Shown here piece by piece: positions 17,040-26,780 of a stretch of DNA of 64,000 bases. Each line of letters begins with the position of its first letter. Position 1 is the stretch's first letter. The translations under genes and the position numbers were made by a program. Origin of the DNA: Citricoccus sp. SGAir0253 (GTDB lineage: Bacteria > Actinomycetota > Actinomycetes > Actinomycetales > Micrococcaceae); the NCBI RefSeq assembly GCF_005877055.1, contig NZ_CP039424.1:1922001-1986000 (forward strand). Direction: 5' to 3'. Under the pieces are notes generated by a model. The model searched no databases. It worked only from the letters and a program-made list of their open reading frames with translations, and was not told where the DNA came from.

Positions 17040-18743
17040 ATGCGTCTACGCGCCCGAAAGCTGACCGTGGCCACGGCCACCAGCGCCACCCTTGCCAGCA
17101 TCCTCCTCGTTCCCGGCGCGGTCGCCGCCGCGACGACCACCGGAGAGACGGCCGAGGGAATCGTCTACAACGACCTCAATGAGAACAACCAGCGGGACGC
17201 CGACGAGCCGGGCGTTCCCGGCGTTGCCGTGTCCAATGGCCTCGATGTGGTGACCACCGATGAGAACGGCGCATACCGTCTGCCGGTGGACGAGGAGACC
17301 ATCCTCTTCGTCACCAAGCCCAACGGTTACATGGTGCCCGTCAACGACGTGCAGCTCCCGCAGTTCTACTACCTGCACTACCCGAACGGGACGCCGCACG
17401 AACTGCGCTACGGGGGCATTGCCCCCACGGGTCCGCTGCCGGATTCGGTGGACTTCCCGCTCGTGGAACAAGAGGACAGCGACGTCTTCGACGCGCTCGT
17501 CTTCGCCGACCCGCAGACCCGCACCTCCGGGGAAATCGAGGAACTGCGGAAAGACCTGGTCAATGAGCTCAAAGGGTCCGACGCAACGTTCGGGCTCACC
17601 GTCGGCGACGTGGTGAACGATCCGCTGCATCTTTTCCCCGAGCACAATGCGGCCGTGGCCGAGATCGGGATCCCGTGGTGGAACCTGCCCGGTAACCACG
17701 ACATGGACTACGACGCGCCCAGCGACGAGCACGCCACAGACACCTACAAGTCGGTGTTCGGCCCCACGAACTACTCCTTCGACTACGGCCAGGTGCATGT
17801 GGTGGCCATGGACAACATCGAGAAGGTCGGCTCCGGCTACCGCGCGCACCTGAGCGAGGCCCAGCTTGCCTGGCTTGCCAACGACCTCGCCCTGGTGCCC
17901 GAGGACAAGCTCGTCGTGCTCGCCACCCACAGCCCGCTGCGCACCGGAGCCACGTCTTCGAACCGCTTGAACCTCAACGATGAGAGCCTCCATGGACTCT
18001 TCGAGGTGCTCGGGGACCGCAAGCACGTCTACAGCTTCTCCGGGCACGACACCTCCAACAGCTGGCAGATGTACCTCGGTGAGGAGGAGGGCTGGACGGG
18101 CGCCGAGCCGTTCCACCATCAGGTCCTGGCCGAGGCCCGCGGCGGCGGATGGGGCACCGGACCGATCGATGACCGGGGCGTCTCCGCCGCGGACATGGCC
18201 GACGGCAACCCCAACGGCTACTACACGATGCACTTCGACGGCGCCGACTACACCCCCCGGTACAAGGCGGCAAGCCTGCCGGCAGACTTCCAGATGCGCC
18301 TGTCCTTCTCCGGCGGAGCCAGTGGCAAGACCCACCTGCCGACCGGGCCGAGCGGATCCGGTGAGTTCGCCGAGCCGGTGACCTACCATCCGCGTGACTG
18401 GGACCTCGAACGGTGGCAGGCCCCGACGCTCACTGCCAACGTCTTCGACGGTGGAGAACGCCACACCGTCGAGGTGTCCATCGACGGCCGCGCCTATGAG
18501 CCCATGACGCATGTCGCACCGCAGAACGACCCCTACATGACCCACCTGTTCCAGCAGTTCACCGGAACACCGGAACAGCCGGCCCGCCCCGAGGCCTCCT
18601 CCCACCTGTGGACGGCACCGCTGCCTACGAACCTCAGCCCCGGCACGCACACCGTGACCGTGCGCAGCACCGACCCCTACGGCCAGGTCTCCACGTCGAA
18701 AACCGACATCGAGATCATCGCCGGCAAGCCCACCAAGGACTGA
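17040..18743 (+). CDS. secreted calcineurin-like metallophosphoesterase
   Basis: The 567-aa protein has a signal peptide (residues 1-30, AVAA cleavage). A MetallophosN-like Ig domain follows at about 38-100 (GIVYNDLNENNQRDADEPGV, a Ca-binding SdrD-type start). The metallophosphatase core runs from 150 to 350, then a C-terminal beta domain. Metal ligands seen are DPQ (157), GD (189-190), GNHD (218-221) and THSP (H297). The final motif, normally GHxH, reads GHDT (335-338), so one ligand is missing or shifted. Sampled lines are about 58-65% GC, lower than the neighbours, and the gene lies next to an insertion sequence, so transfer is possible. The ribosome-binding site is weak. Confidence 0.85.
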   Translation: MRLRARKLTVATATSATLASILLVPGAVAAATTTGETAEGIVYNDLNENNQRDADEPGVPGVAVSNGLDVVTTDENGAYRLPVDEETILFVTKPNGYMVPVNDVQLPQFYYLHYPNGTPHELRYGGIAPTGPLPDSVDFPLVEQEDSDVFDALVFADPQTRTSGEIEELRKDLVNELKGSDATFGLTVGDVVNDPLHLFPEHNAAVAEIGIPWWNLPGNHDMDYDAPSDEHATDTYKSVFGPTNYSFDYGQVHVVAMDNIEKVGSGYRAHLSEAQLAWLANDLALVPEDKLVVLATHSPLRTGATSSNRLNLNDESLHGLFEVLGDRKHVYSFSGHDTSNSWQMYLGEEEGWTGAEPFHHQVLAEARGGGWGTGPIDDRGVSAADMADGNPNGYYTMHFDGADYTPRYKAASLPADFQMRLSFSGGASGKTHLPTGPSGSGEFAEPVTYHPRDWDLERWQAPTLTANVFDGGERHTVEVSIDGRAYEPMTHVAPQNDPYMTHLFQQFTGTPEQPARPEASSHLWTAPLPTNLSPGTHTVTVRSTDPYGQVSTSKTDIEIIAGKPTKD

Positions 18744-18758
18744 CCCACGACATAGGCT

Positions 18759-18796
18759 GACGGAGGGCCCCACGCCTCGGTGTGGGGCCCTCCGTC
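18759..18796 (+). terminator. intrinsic terminator of the phosphoesterase gene
   Basis: Perfect 15-bp arms (18759-18773 and 18782-18796) with an 8-base loop begin 15 bases after the stop codon. No T-run follows. Confidence 0.75.
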
Positions 18797-18950
18797 GACA
18801 CCAGCATGACCCGCCCAATCCTTGAACACAGGAATCAGCGCCCTAGCTTTTCCGTTACGACAACGCCGCCGGAGTGAACGAGATAGAGAGGGCCGTGCGA
18901 ACGCGCCATCCATCCCTCCCCTGCGTTTCGAAGGACGCTCACAGAAGGCC

Positions 18951-18958
18951 GGAAACCG
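18951..18958. repeat. 8-bp target site duplication, left copy
   Basis: GGAAACCG lies directly outside the left end of the IS256 element and recurs directly outside the right end. Eight bases is the duplication size produced by IS256-family elements. Confidence 0.9.
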
Positions 18959-20337
18959 GGGACTGTAAGAAAAACGGTGTGTGAGGGTCCGGCCTGATCC
19001 GAAAGGAGACGGCCGTGACTGACACGACCGAGGCAACAGAGGCGATGATCGATCCCGTGACCGGAGAGATCATCGATCAGAAACAACTCGCCGAACAACT
19101 GCTCGCCCAGGCCAAGGAGCAAGGCGTGAGCCTGGTCGGCCCCGGCGGGCTGCTCAACCAGCTGACGAAGAACGTGCTGGAAACGGCGCTCGAGGCGGAG
19201 CTGACTGAGCACCTCGGCCACGAGCATGGTGAGGTGCCGATCGCGGAGAATATGCGCAACGGCACGAGATCGAAGACGGTGTTGACCGAGATCGGCCCCG
19301 TGCAGATCGAGGTGCCGCGGGATCGGGAGGGGTCCTTCGAGCCGGTGATCGTGCCCAAGCGCAAACGGCGCCTGGACGGGATCGACCAGATCGTGCTGTC
19401 CCTCTCGGCTCGGGGTTTGACGACCGGGGAGATCGCCGCGCACTTCGAGGAGGTCTACGGAGCCACCGTCTCCAAGGACACCATCTCCAGGATCACCGAG
19501 AAGGTCGCCGGGGAACTCGCGGAGTGGTCCGCCCGGCCGCTGGACTCGCTCTACCCGGTGATCTTCGTCGACGCCATTGTGGTCAAGGTCCGGGACGGTC
19601 AGGTGCGCAACACCCCGTTCTACGTGGTCATGGGCGTCACCACCAATGGAGAACGCGACATCCTCGGGATCTGGGCCGGTGACGGCGCCGAGGGCGCCCG
19701 GTTCTGGCTGCAGGTCTTCTCCGAACTGAAGAACCGGGGCGTGGAGGATGTGCTCATCGCCGTGTGCGATGGGCTCAAGGGCCTGCCGGAGGCGATCACG
19801 ACCACCTGGGAGCGGACGGTGGTCCAGCAGTGCATCGTGCATCTGATCCGCAACAGCTTCCGCTACGCCGGCCGACAGCACCGCGACGGGATCGTCAAGG
19901 CCCTCAAGCCGGTCTACACCGCCCCGAGCGAGCAAGCGGCGAAGGACCGCTTCGCCGAGTTCAGGGACGAGTGGGGTCAGCGGTATCCGGCGATCGTGCA
20001 GCTCTGGGAGTCCTCGTGGGCGGAGTTCGTGCCGTTCCTGGAGTACGACGTGGAGATCCGCCGGGTGATCTGCACGACCAACGCGATCGAGTCGATCAAC
20101 GCCCGCTACCGCCGGGCGGTCCGCGCCCGGGGCCACTTCCCGAACGAGGCAGCCGCCCTGAAGTGTCTGTATCTCGTCACCCGGTCCCTTGATCCCACCG
20201 GCGGCGGGAGGGCACGCTGGGTGATGAGGTGGAAGCCGGCGCTCAACGCCTTCGCGATCACCTTCGCCGGACGGTTCGAGAGAACCACTCACTGATGAAA
20301 ACCGCCGGACCCCACACACCCTTTATCGGACAGTCCC
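18959..20337 (+). mobile_element. complete IS256-family insertion sequence (1379 bp)
   Basis: The element is bounded by imperfect terminal inverted repeats of about 34-35 bp: left 18959-18993 and right 20304-20337, both reading inward GGGACTGT, then sharing GGTGTGTG and GGGTCCGGC. It contains one full-length transposase gene. Flanking GGAAACCG repeats (18951-18958 and 20338-20345) show that it arrived by transposition and that the ends are intact. Because the target duplication is perfect, the insertion is probably recent. It sits between a secreted phosphoesterase gene and the phosphonate regulon, in DNA with no supportable gene. Confidence 0.93.
19015..20295 (+). CDS. IS256-family transposase (Mutator type)
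   Basis: The 426-aa DDE transposase begins at GTG after a strong ribosome-binding site (GAAAGGAGACGG). The catalytic triad is visible: D186 in VIFVDAIVVKVRDG, D252 in AVCDGLKGLPEA and E359 in CTTNAIESINARYRR. The typical IS256 features NQLTKNVLETALEAELTEHL, RNGTRSKTV and VPRDREGSFEP are present. Length is normal for the family and no frameshift is seen, so it should be active. Confidence 0.95.
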   Translation: MTDTTEATEAMIDPVTGEIIDQKQLAEQLLAQAKEQGVSLVGPGGLLNQLTKNVLETALEAELTEHLGHEHGEVPIAENMRNGTRSKTVLTEIGPVQIEVPRDREGSFEPVIVPKRKRRLDGIDQIVLSLSARGLTTGEIAAHFEEVYGATVSKDTISRITEKVAGELAEWSARPLDSLYPVIFVDAIVVKVRDGQVRNTPFYVVMGVTTNGERDILGIWAGDGAEGARFWLQVFSELKNRGVEDVLIAVCDGLKGLPEAITTTWERTVVQQCIVHLIRNSFRYAGRQHRDGIVKALKPVYTAPSEQAAKDRFAEFRDEWGQRYPAIVQLWESSWAEFVPFLEYDVEIRRVICTTNAIESINARYRRAVRARGHFPNEAAALKCLYLVTRSLDPTGGGRARWVMRWKPALNAFAITFAGRFERTTH

Positions 20338-20345
20338 GGAAACCG
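20338..20345. repeat. 8-bp target site duplication, right copy
   Basis: GGAAACCG, identical to 18951-18958, abuts the right inverted repeat. Confidence 0.9.
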
Positions 20346-20653
20346 CGATGACGTCGAGTGATGCCTTGCCAGGTGCGGTTTCCGCACAGAGTAACGATGC
20401 GGGTAGTGCTTTGTACGGTCCCTGCTTGTGGGCTGACGGGTACCTACCCTCCAAGGCCGTCGGGGCGAGTGGTGACCACGCTGGTGAGGCAGCGACGCCC
20501 CGGAGAGTCCCAAGATCGCATCATGAGGTGCGGGGCGCCGGTACGTGACTGCCAGTCTCGCAATCGGTGTACGAGTGTCGCCCTCTCCTTCCGGACCCCC
20601 TGTCGGGCCGTGGCTAGGTGCGTTGCGCCGACATGGCCTCCCTTGTCATTGAG
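20346..20653. other. intergenic DNA right of the insertion sequence
   Basis: 308 bases of mixed composition with no supportable gene. A short inverted repeat GTGCGG/CCGCAC (20373-20387) is present. If the IS is removed together with one target copy, the joined sequence still shows no recognisable gene. Confidence 0.45.
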
Positions 20654-20686
20654 TGGTGGGGAAATGGATAGTGGATTTCCCCACCA
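20654..20686 (-). terminator. terminator-like hairpin of the GntR gene
   Basis: Perfect 12-bp arms (20654-20665 and 20675-20686) with a 9-base loop, 63 bases past the stop of the minus-strand GntR gene. Confidence 0.6.
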
Positions 20687-20749
20687 TTGCCCTGTGCAGA
20701 GCTCGGGTCACCGGCGGGAGGCCTCGCTGGCCGGCCGCGTGTGGTCGGC

Positions 20750-21499
20750 CTACCGGGCGGAGACCATGGAGAGGGGGGAGGGATTCCCGCGGATGGTGTT
20801 CAGGGTGAAGCTGGCCGTCCCGGGCAGATACCGGTCGTCGGAGGACTCGACCGGCGTCCCGTTGCTGGTGAACGCCCTGCGTCGGACCCTCAGCAGTGGC
20901 GCGCCCTCGGCGACGCCGAGGAGTTGGGCATCGTCCGCGTCGGCGCCGATGGCATCGATGGTGCGCGTGGCGTTGTTGATGTCCACCCCGGAGTCGATCA
21001 GGTGCTGGTAGATGGAGCCGGAGTCAGTGTCGAACGTCAGGAGGTGCCGCCCCACCTCGAGGGGGTAGTTCAAGCGTTCGACCATGGCTGGTCTGCCGTT
21101 GAGCAGCCGCAACCGGAAGACGGAGACCACGGGAGTCCGTGGCTCGATCTCCAGGGCGGCAGCCAGTGCCGGGTCGGCGGGCCGACGCGTGACGCTCTGG
21201 GTGAGCTGTCCCGGTTCGAACCCCGACTGCCGGCACCACTCCGAGTAGGAGATGACGCCGTCGAAGGACTGGGTCGGCACCGTGTCCAGGACGATGGTGC
21301 GCCGGCCCCGCCCCGAGGAGATCAGTCCTTCCGCGCGCAACGCGGCCATGGCCTGGCGCACAGGGCCCCGGGAGGTTTCGAACCGTTGGCACAACTCCGA
21401 TTCGGAGGGCAGCGGGTCTCCGGGAGCGAACTCCTGGCTGCTGATCGCCGACCGCAGGTACGCGGTGATCTCCTCATGTTGCTGCCGTCCATTGCCCAT
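20750..21499 (-). CDS. GntR-family regulator, HutC/UTRA subfamily, of the phosphonate cluster
   Basis: The 249-aa protein has an amino-terminal winged helix (about 8-75: ITAYLRSAISSQEFAPGDPL, SELCQRFETSRGPVRQAMAAL) and a UTRA ligand-binding domain (about 95-240, ending RYLPGTASFTLN). HutC-type regulators bind operators with GT-N-TA-N-AC spacing, and two such sites lie in the 310-base gap to the divergent oxidoreductase gene. I infer that it controls itself and the phosphonate genes 21810-28510, with a phosphonate or pathway intermediate as effector. The ATG at 21499 has GAGGGGG about 14 bases upstream. Confidence 0.85.
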   Translation of the reverse strand: MGNGRQQHEEITAYLRSAISSQEFAPGDPLPSESELCQRFETSRGPVRQAMAALRAEGLISSGRGRRTIVLDTVPTQSFDGVISYSEWCRQSGFEPGQLTQSVTRRPADPALAAALEIEPRTPVVSVFRLRLLNGRPAMVERLNYPLEVGRHLLTFDTDSGSIYQHLIDSGVDINNATRTIDAIGADADDAQLLGVAEGAPLLRVRRRAFTSNGTPVESSDDRYLPGTASFTLNTIRGNPSPLSMVSAR

Positions 21500-21626
21500 G
21501 CGTGTAAACCGGCCCCCTCACGATAGGTGCGGGGCGACACACCGGCCTTTCACCCCACAGACACGAACTGCATGACCGGTGCCAGCCCCCATGGACACCG
21601 GCACCGCTGTTCTTCTGACAACTATA

Positions 21627-21636
21627 TGTATAGACA
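21627..21636. promoter_or_regulatory. HutC-type GntR operator, site 1
   Basis: TGTATAGACA fits the HutC-subfamily consensus GT-N-TA-N-AC. It is the reverse complement of site 2, and both extend by one more matching base (ATGTATAGACA). Confidence 0.7.
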
Positions 21637-21759
21637 CACTAGCGTGCGGTACCGCCAAGCACTACCGGTAAGATCGTGTTGGCCCCGGCAATGTTGTGCT
21701 CGACCTGAACTGTCGGGCCACTCGCGGTGTCAGCGCCGAGGGTGAACAGTTGGCAAACA

Positions 21760-21769
21760 TGTCTATACA
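21760..21769. promoter_or_regulatory. HutC-type GntR operator, site 2
   Basis: TGTCTATACA is the exact reverse complement of site 1. It lies about 30 bases upstream of the TAGCAT -10 box of the oxidoreductase gene, where a repressor or activator would act on its promoter. Confidence 0.7.
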
Positions 21770-21809
21770 TCCGGAAGTTCGGATAGGTGGCACCCGTAGC
21801 ATCGCTTGT

Positions 21810-22931
21810 ATGAACAAGCACTCCGACCTCTTGGTCGTCGGCTCCGGGATCCTGGGCCTTGCGACCGCCTTCCTGGCCCATCAACAGGGTCAGTCCGTCC
21901 GCGTGATCGACGGCGAGGATCGCCCCGTGGGCTCCTCGATCCAGAACTTCGGCCACGCCTGCTTCACCGGCCAGGCCGACCTCATCCAGGACGTCGCCGA
22001 CCGCGCCCGGGCCGGCTGGCTGAGCGCAGCGGCGCAGGCGGGTTTCTGGGCAGCGGAGTCGGGAACCTACATCCCGGCAATGACGGAGACCGAGCAGCAG
22101 GTGCTGCGGGAGTTCGCCGAGCACCGCGGCACCGACCAGGTCACCCTCCTCACCGGCGCTGAGGCGGCCGAGGCGATCGGAAACCCCGAACTGCAAGCCG
22201 TGTCCGGAGCTCACCTCCCCCGCGATATGCGAGTCAATCCCCGCGAGGCGGCGCCCCTACTGGCCCGCTGGCTCAGCGCGCAGGGAGTCGACTTCGCCTG
22301 GGGCACGCGCGCCACCGCCGTGGGCGACGGTGTCGCGCAGACCAGCCGCGGCGAGTACACGGCTTCCCGGATCATCGTCTGCCCCGGCTACGGGCTCAGG
22401 GACCTGTTCCCCGCCCTGGCCGAACAGCATGGAGTCCGGACGAGCACGCTGGTGATGTCCCTTATCGATCGGCCCCGACGCGTGCCGGCAGACCTCGCCC
22501 TGCTGACCGGGACCTCCCTGACCCGGTACGACGGCTTCACCGCCATGCCGTCCGCCGACCAGCTGCGCCGCGAACTTGCTGAGCGGGAGCCGGAACTCGT
22601 CGACTGCATCGCCAACCTCATGGTGACGGGCATCGAGGGCGGGCTGTTCATCGGCGACAGTCACGCCTATGACACCAGCCCGGAGCCCTTCATCGACGAG
22701 CGCATCAGCGAGTTGCTGCTGGACCGCGCCACCCAGCTCCTGGGCATCGACTCACCGATGGTCGGCCAGCGGTGGCTGGGTCGCTACGCGGACAGCTCCT
22801 CCACCAACCTCGTCCTGGAGCACCCCGACGAGCGCACCACCGTCGCGGTGGTCACCTCCGGGATCGGCATGACCCTGTCCTTCGGCATCGCCGAACTCGC
22901 CCTCGACGGGGGCGACGTCCCCGGATTTTGA
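21810..22931 (+). CDS. FAD-dependent oxidoreductase of phosphonate catabolism (TIGR03364 type)
   Basis: The 373-aa flavoprotein belongs to the D-amino-acid/glycine oxidase fold. It has the dinucleotide motif VVGSGILGLATAFLAHQQG (9-27), SSIQNFGHACFTGQ near 42-55 and a C-terminal QRWLGRYA...VTSGIGMTLSFGIAE. The amino terminus and the setting beside phosphonate transport genes match the family annotated as phosphonate-associated FAD oxidoreductase. Inferred role: oxidising the amine of an aminoalkylphosphonate (aminoethylphosphonate or an N-alkyl form) to phosphonoacetaldehyde, since no PhnW transaminase is present. No ribosome-binding site is seen; TAGCAT six bases upstream suggests leaderless translation. 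Confidence 0.8.
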   Translation: MNKHSDLLVVGSGILGLATAFLAHQQGQSVRVIDGEDRPVGSSIQNFGHACFTGQADLIQDVADRARAGWLSAAAQAGFWAAESGTYIPAMTETEQQVLREFAEHRGTDQVTLLTGAEAAEAIGNPELQAVSGAHLPRDMRVNPREAAPLLARWLSAQGVDFAWGTRATAVGDGVAQTSRGEYTASRIIVCPGYGLRDLFPALAEQHGVRTSTLVMSLIDRPRRVPADLALLTGTSLTRYDGFTAMPSADQLRRELAEREPELVDCIANLMVTGIEGGLFIGDSHAYDTSPEPFIDERISELLLDRATQLLGIDSPMVGQRWLGRYADSSSTNLVLEHPDERTTVAVVTSGIGMTLSFGIAELALDGGDVPGF

Positions 22932-22987
22932 GGCCCTGCCCGTCGTCCGCATGACGTTTCCGTGAACACTTGCGGAACACCCCAACT

Positions 22988-23000
22988 TGTATATATATGT
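22988..23000. promoter_or_regulatory. AT-rich palindromic site upstream of phnD, possible promoter/operator
   Basis: TGTATATATATGT is a strongly AT-rich patch in high-GC DNA, 151 bases before phnD. It partly matches the GT-N-TA-N-AC operator (GTATATAT) and also supplies a -10-like TATATA, so a second regulated promoter is plausible. Confidence 0.4.
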
Positions 23001-23150
23001 TGCCCTTCCTTGGGGCACACTGGATGAGGCCCGACCGGGCCGCGCTCCGAGGACCCACTCTCCCCGGCTCCCCCGCTGAAAGACATCACCTACCCCGATC
23101 CTGCTCCCTCGAGCTTTCGACCTGTCCTGCCCTCCGAAAGGAACCGTCCC

Positions 23151-24089
23151 ATGAAGACCGCCCGTCTTGAGTCCCCCGCCGTCCGCGCTGCCGCCCTGGC
23201 TGCCGTCACCGTCCCGTTCCTCGCCGCCTGCGGCGGCGGTGCAGACGGCGGCGAGACCCTGACCTTCGCTGCCATCCCGGCCGAGTCCTCGGCCTCCCTG
23301 GAGAGCGATTACTCCAATATCACCGCGCTCATCGAGCAGGAGACCGGCGTCGACGTCGAGTTCCAGAACGCCTCGGACTACGCCGCGGTCATCGAGGGCC
23401 AGCGCGCCGGACAGATCGACATCGCCTCCTACGGCCCGTTCTCCTACGTCATCGCCAAGGACTCCGGCGTGAACATCGAGCCGGTCGCCGCCCCGACCAG
23501 CGACCAGGACAAGCAGCCGGCCTACACCTCGCTCGCCTATGTCCGGGCCGACTCCGACATCCAGGACCTGGCCGACCTCGAGGGCAAGAAGGTGTGCTTC
23601 GTGGACGCCGCTTCGACCTCCGGCTATCTGGTGCCGATGAAGGGCCTGCTGGACGAGGGCATCGACCTGAATACCGAGACCGAGGCCGTCCTGGCCGGCG
23701 GCCACGACGCCTCGCTGCTCTCCCTCGACGCCGGCTCCTGCGACGCCGCCTTCGCCCACGACACCATGCTCAACACCCTGGTCACTTCCGGTCAGGTCGA
23801 CGAGGGCGCCCTCAAGCCGGTGTGGGAGTCCGCGCCGATCACGGAGGACCCGATCGCCCTGAACATGGACACCATCGAGCCCGAGCTGGCCGAGCAGATC
23901 TCCACCGTCATCCGGGAGAAGGCCAACAAGCCCGCCTTGGTCGAGGCCGGCATCTGTGCCTCCGAGGAGGACTGCGTGCTGCCGGAGGAGATCGAGTACG
24001 GCTACCTGCCGGTGGATGACTCCGACTTCGACGCCATCCGCGAGATCTGCGCAGCGACCGACGCCGATGCCTGCCACAGCGTCGGCTAA
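23151..24089 (+). CDS. phnD: phosphonate ABC transporter, substrate-binding lipoprotein
   Basis: The 312-aa protein has a lipoprotein signal ending LAAC (C27) and a PhnD-type periplasmic-binding fold: FAAIPAESSASLESDYSNIT, EFQNASDYAAVIEGQRAGQID, ASYGPFSYVIAKDSGVN and CFVDAASTSGYLVPMKGL. The region around VDAASTSGY corresponds to the phosphonate-binding loop with Ser/Thr. It delivers phosphonate to the PhnC-PhnE importer encoded next. The ATG at 23151 follows GAAAGGAACC. Nineteen bases separate it from phnC. Confidence 0.88.
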   Translation: MKTARLESPAVRAAALAAVTVPFLAACGGGADGGETLTFAAIPAESSASLESDYSNITALIEQETGVDVEFQNASDYAAVIEGQRAGQIDIASYGPFSYVIAKDSGVNIEPVAAPTSDQDKQPAYTSLAYVRADSDIQDLADLEGKKVCFVDAASTSGYLVPMKGLLDEGIDLNTETEAVLAGGHDASLLSLDAGSCDAAFAHDTMLNTLVTSGQVDEGALKPVWESAPITEDPIALNMDTIEPELAEQISTVIREKANKPALVEAGICASEEDCVLPEEIEYGYLPVDDSDFDAIREICAATDADACHSVG

Positions 24090-24108
24090 CCGGAAGGGCA
24101 GAGAGAAC

Positions 24109-25019
<911 letters not shown>

Positions 25020-25023
<4 letters not shown>

Positions 25024-26696
25024 CCGTGACCGCCCCCCACCCGCCCAGCGTCCAGCTGCCGTCGCGCCCCACCCCGCTCGCGGGGACGGTCGCGGCCGGG
25101 CTCGTGCTGATCGGCCTCGTGGCGGCGGGGATCTGGTCGGTCAACTCCTTGGGCATCGACCTGGCGACCATCGTCCAGTCGCTGGACAACGCCGTCGCGT
25201 TCACCCAGCGGATGTTCCCGCTGGACTTCCCGCCGCTGGGTGAGACCCTCGGGTTGATCTTCGAGACCCTGGCCATCGTCTTCCTGGCCACGTTACTGTC
25301 CGTCGTGCTGTCCATCCCGGTGGCCCTGGCCGCCGCCAACGCCACCACGCGGGGAAAGGTCTCCCAGGGCACGGCGCGTACGCTCATCGTCCTGGCCCGG
25401 GCGATCCCCGACCTGGTGTTGGCCATCGTGTTCCTGCGGATGTTCGGCCTCGGTGCCACAGCCGGCATCCTGGCCATGGGCATCCACTCCGTGGGCATGG
25501 TCGCCAAGCTCTATGCCGACGCGATCGAGGAGCTCGACGACGGCCCCCGGGAGTCCGTCGAGGCCGCCGGTGGCAGCCGAGGCCAGCAGATCACGGCCTC
25601 CATCCCCCAGGTACTGATGCCCCAGCTCGTGGCCACCGCACTGCACCGCTTCGACATCAACCTGCGCACCTCCGTGCTGCTGGGCTACGTGGGGGTCGGT
25701 GGGATCGGCCTGGCCATCGCCGACGCCCTGCGCACGCTGAACTACCAGCGAGGCATGGCCCTGGCCCTGCTCGTCCTGGGGCTGTGTATCGGCATCGAGC
25801 TCCTTTCCGGGGCCATCCGGGCAGCGATCATGAAGGGCTCGGGGGGTTCCGTCGTCGGGGGTACCTGGGCCGACCGGCTCTTCAACCGCGGCGCCGCCGA
25901 TGCTCCCGGCGCGGTGCGGCTGACCCCGCCGTGGACCGGCGCCCGGACCCAGCGGTTCCTCGCCGGAGTGGTCATCCTGGTGTTGCTGCTGGCATCCCTG
26001 TGGCAAGTCGAGATGTCCCTGGCCGTGCTGTGGCAGGGCCTGCTGGACCTGCCCGAGACCCTCGGCCTGTTCTTCCCACCCGCGACCGGGGGTGCCCTGG
26101 ACGCGCTGGTGCAACAGCTGCTGGTGACGATCCAGATCGCCCTGGCGGCCACCTTCCTCGGCGCCGTCCTGGCCCTGCCGATCGGCGTCCTGGCGGCGAA
26201 CAACGTCGTGGCCAACCGCGCCGTGCGCACCACCTTCCGGGTGTTCATCGTGGTGGTTCGCGGCATCCCGGAACTGATCCTGGCCATCATCTTCGTGGTC
26301 ATCTCCGGCCTCGGCGGCGTGGCCGGCACCCTGGCCCTGGCCGTGGGCGCCGTCGGCCTGCTCTCCAAGCTCGTGGCGGACTCCCTCGAGGAGACCGACA
26401 CCGCGGTCCAGGACGCGATGCGCACCGCCGGCGCCACGGAGGTCCAGGTGTTCTTCGCAGCCACCGTGCGCCAGGCCGCCCCGGCCTTTGTGGCCCACAC
26501 CCTGTACCTGCTGGACTCCAACATTCGCGCCGCCACCCTGCTGGGGGTCGTCGGCGCCGGCGGCATCGGCTTCCTGCTCCTGAATGCCTCGCGCGTGAAC
26601 CAGTTCGAGGTGGTCACCATGATCCTGATCCTCATGGTCGCCGTGGTACTGGCCGTCGAGGCACTGTCCATGTGGCTGCGCAAGACCGTCCGTTGA
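25020..26696 (+). CDS. phnE: phosphonate ABC transporter permease, two PhnE domains fused
   Basis: The 558-aa protein holds two complete PhnE-like permease units in one chain. Unit one (about 75-265) has its EAA loop at EAAGGSRGQQITASIPQ and ends GYVGVGGIGLAI. Unit two (about 370-555) has DAMRTAGATEVQVFFAATV and ends GVVGAGGIGFLLL. Elsewhere PhnE works as a homodimer or as PhnE1/PhnE2; here the dimer is covalent. It overlaps phnC by 4 bases. The gap to the hydrolase gene is 84 bases. Confidence 0.9.
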
Positions 26697-26780
26697 CCCG
26701 CCGCGCACCACGCCCGCACCGAGAGCCCGGGCCCTCTGGACCTTCCTTAAAGAACTCCCCGTGAAAGAGGAAAACGCATC

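Larger units (their letters stand above)
21500..21809. promoter_or_regulatory. divergent control region of the phosphonate regulon
   Basis: 310 bases separate the GntR gene and the FAD oxidoreductase gene. They contain two inverted copies of an 11-bp sequence (the operators listed below) and a TAGCAT -10-like hexamer at 21798-21803, six bases before the oxidoreductase ATG. That spacing fits a leaderless transcript. Confidence 0.6.

Noticed and set aside
18835-20319. Minus-strand frame across the IS and its left flank
   Set aside because: It is antisense to the transposase. After removing the IS and one target copy, the flanking frame can be joined but is not recognisable as a gene.
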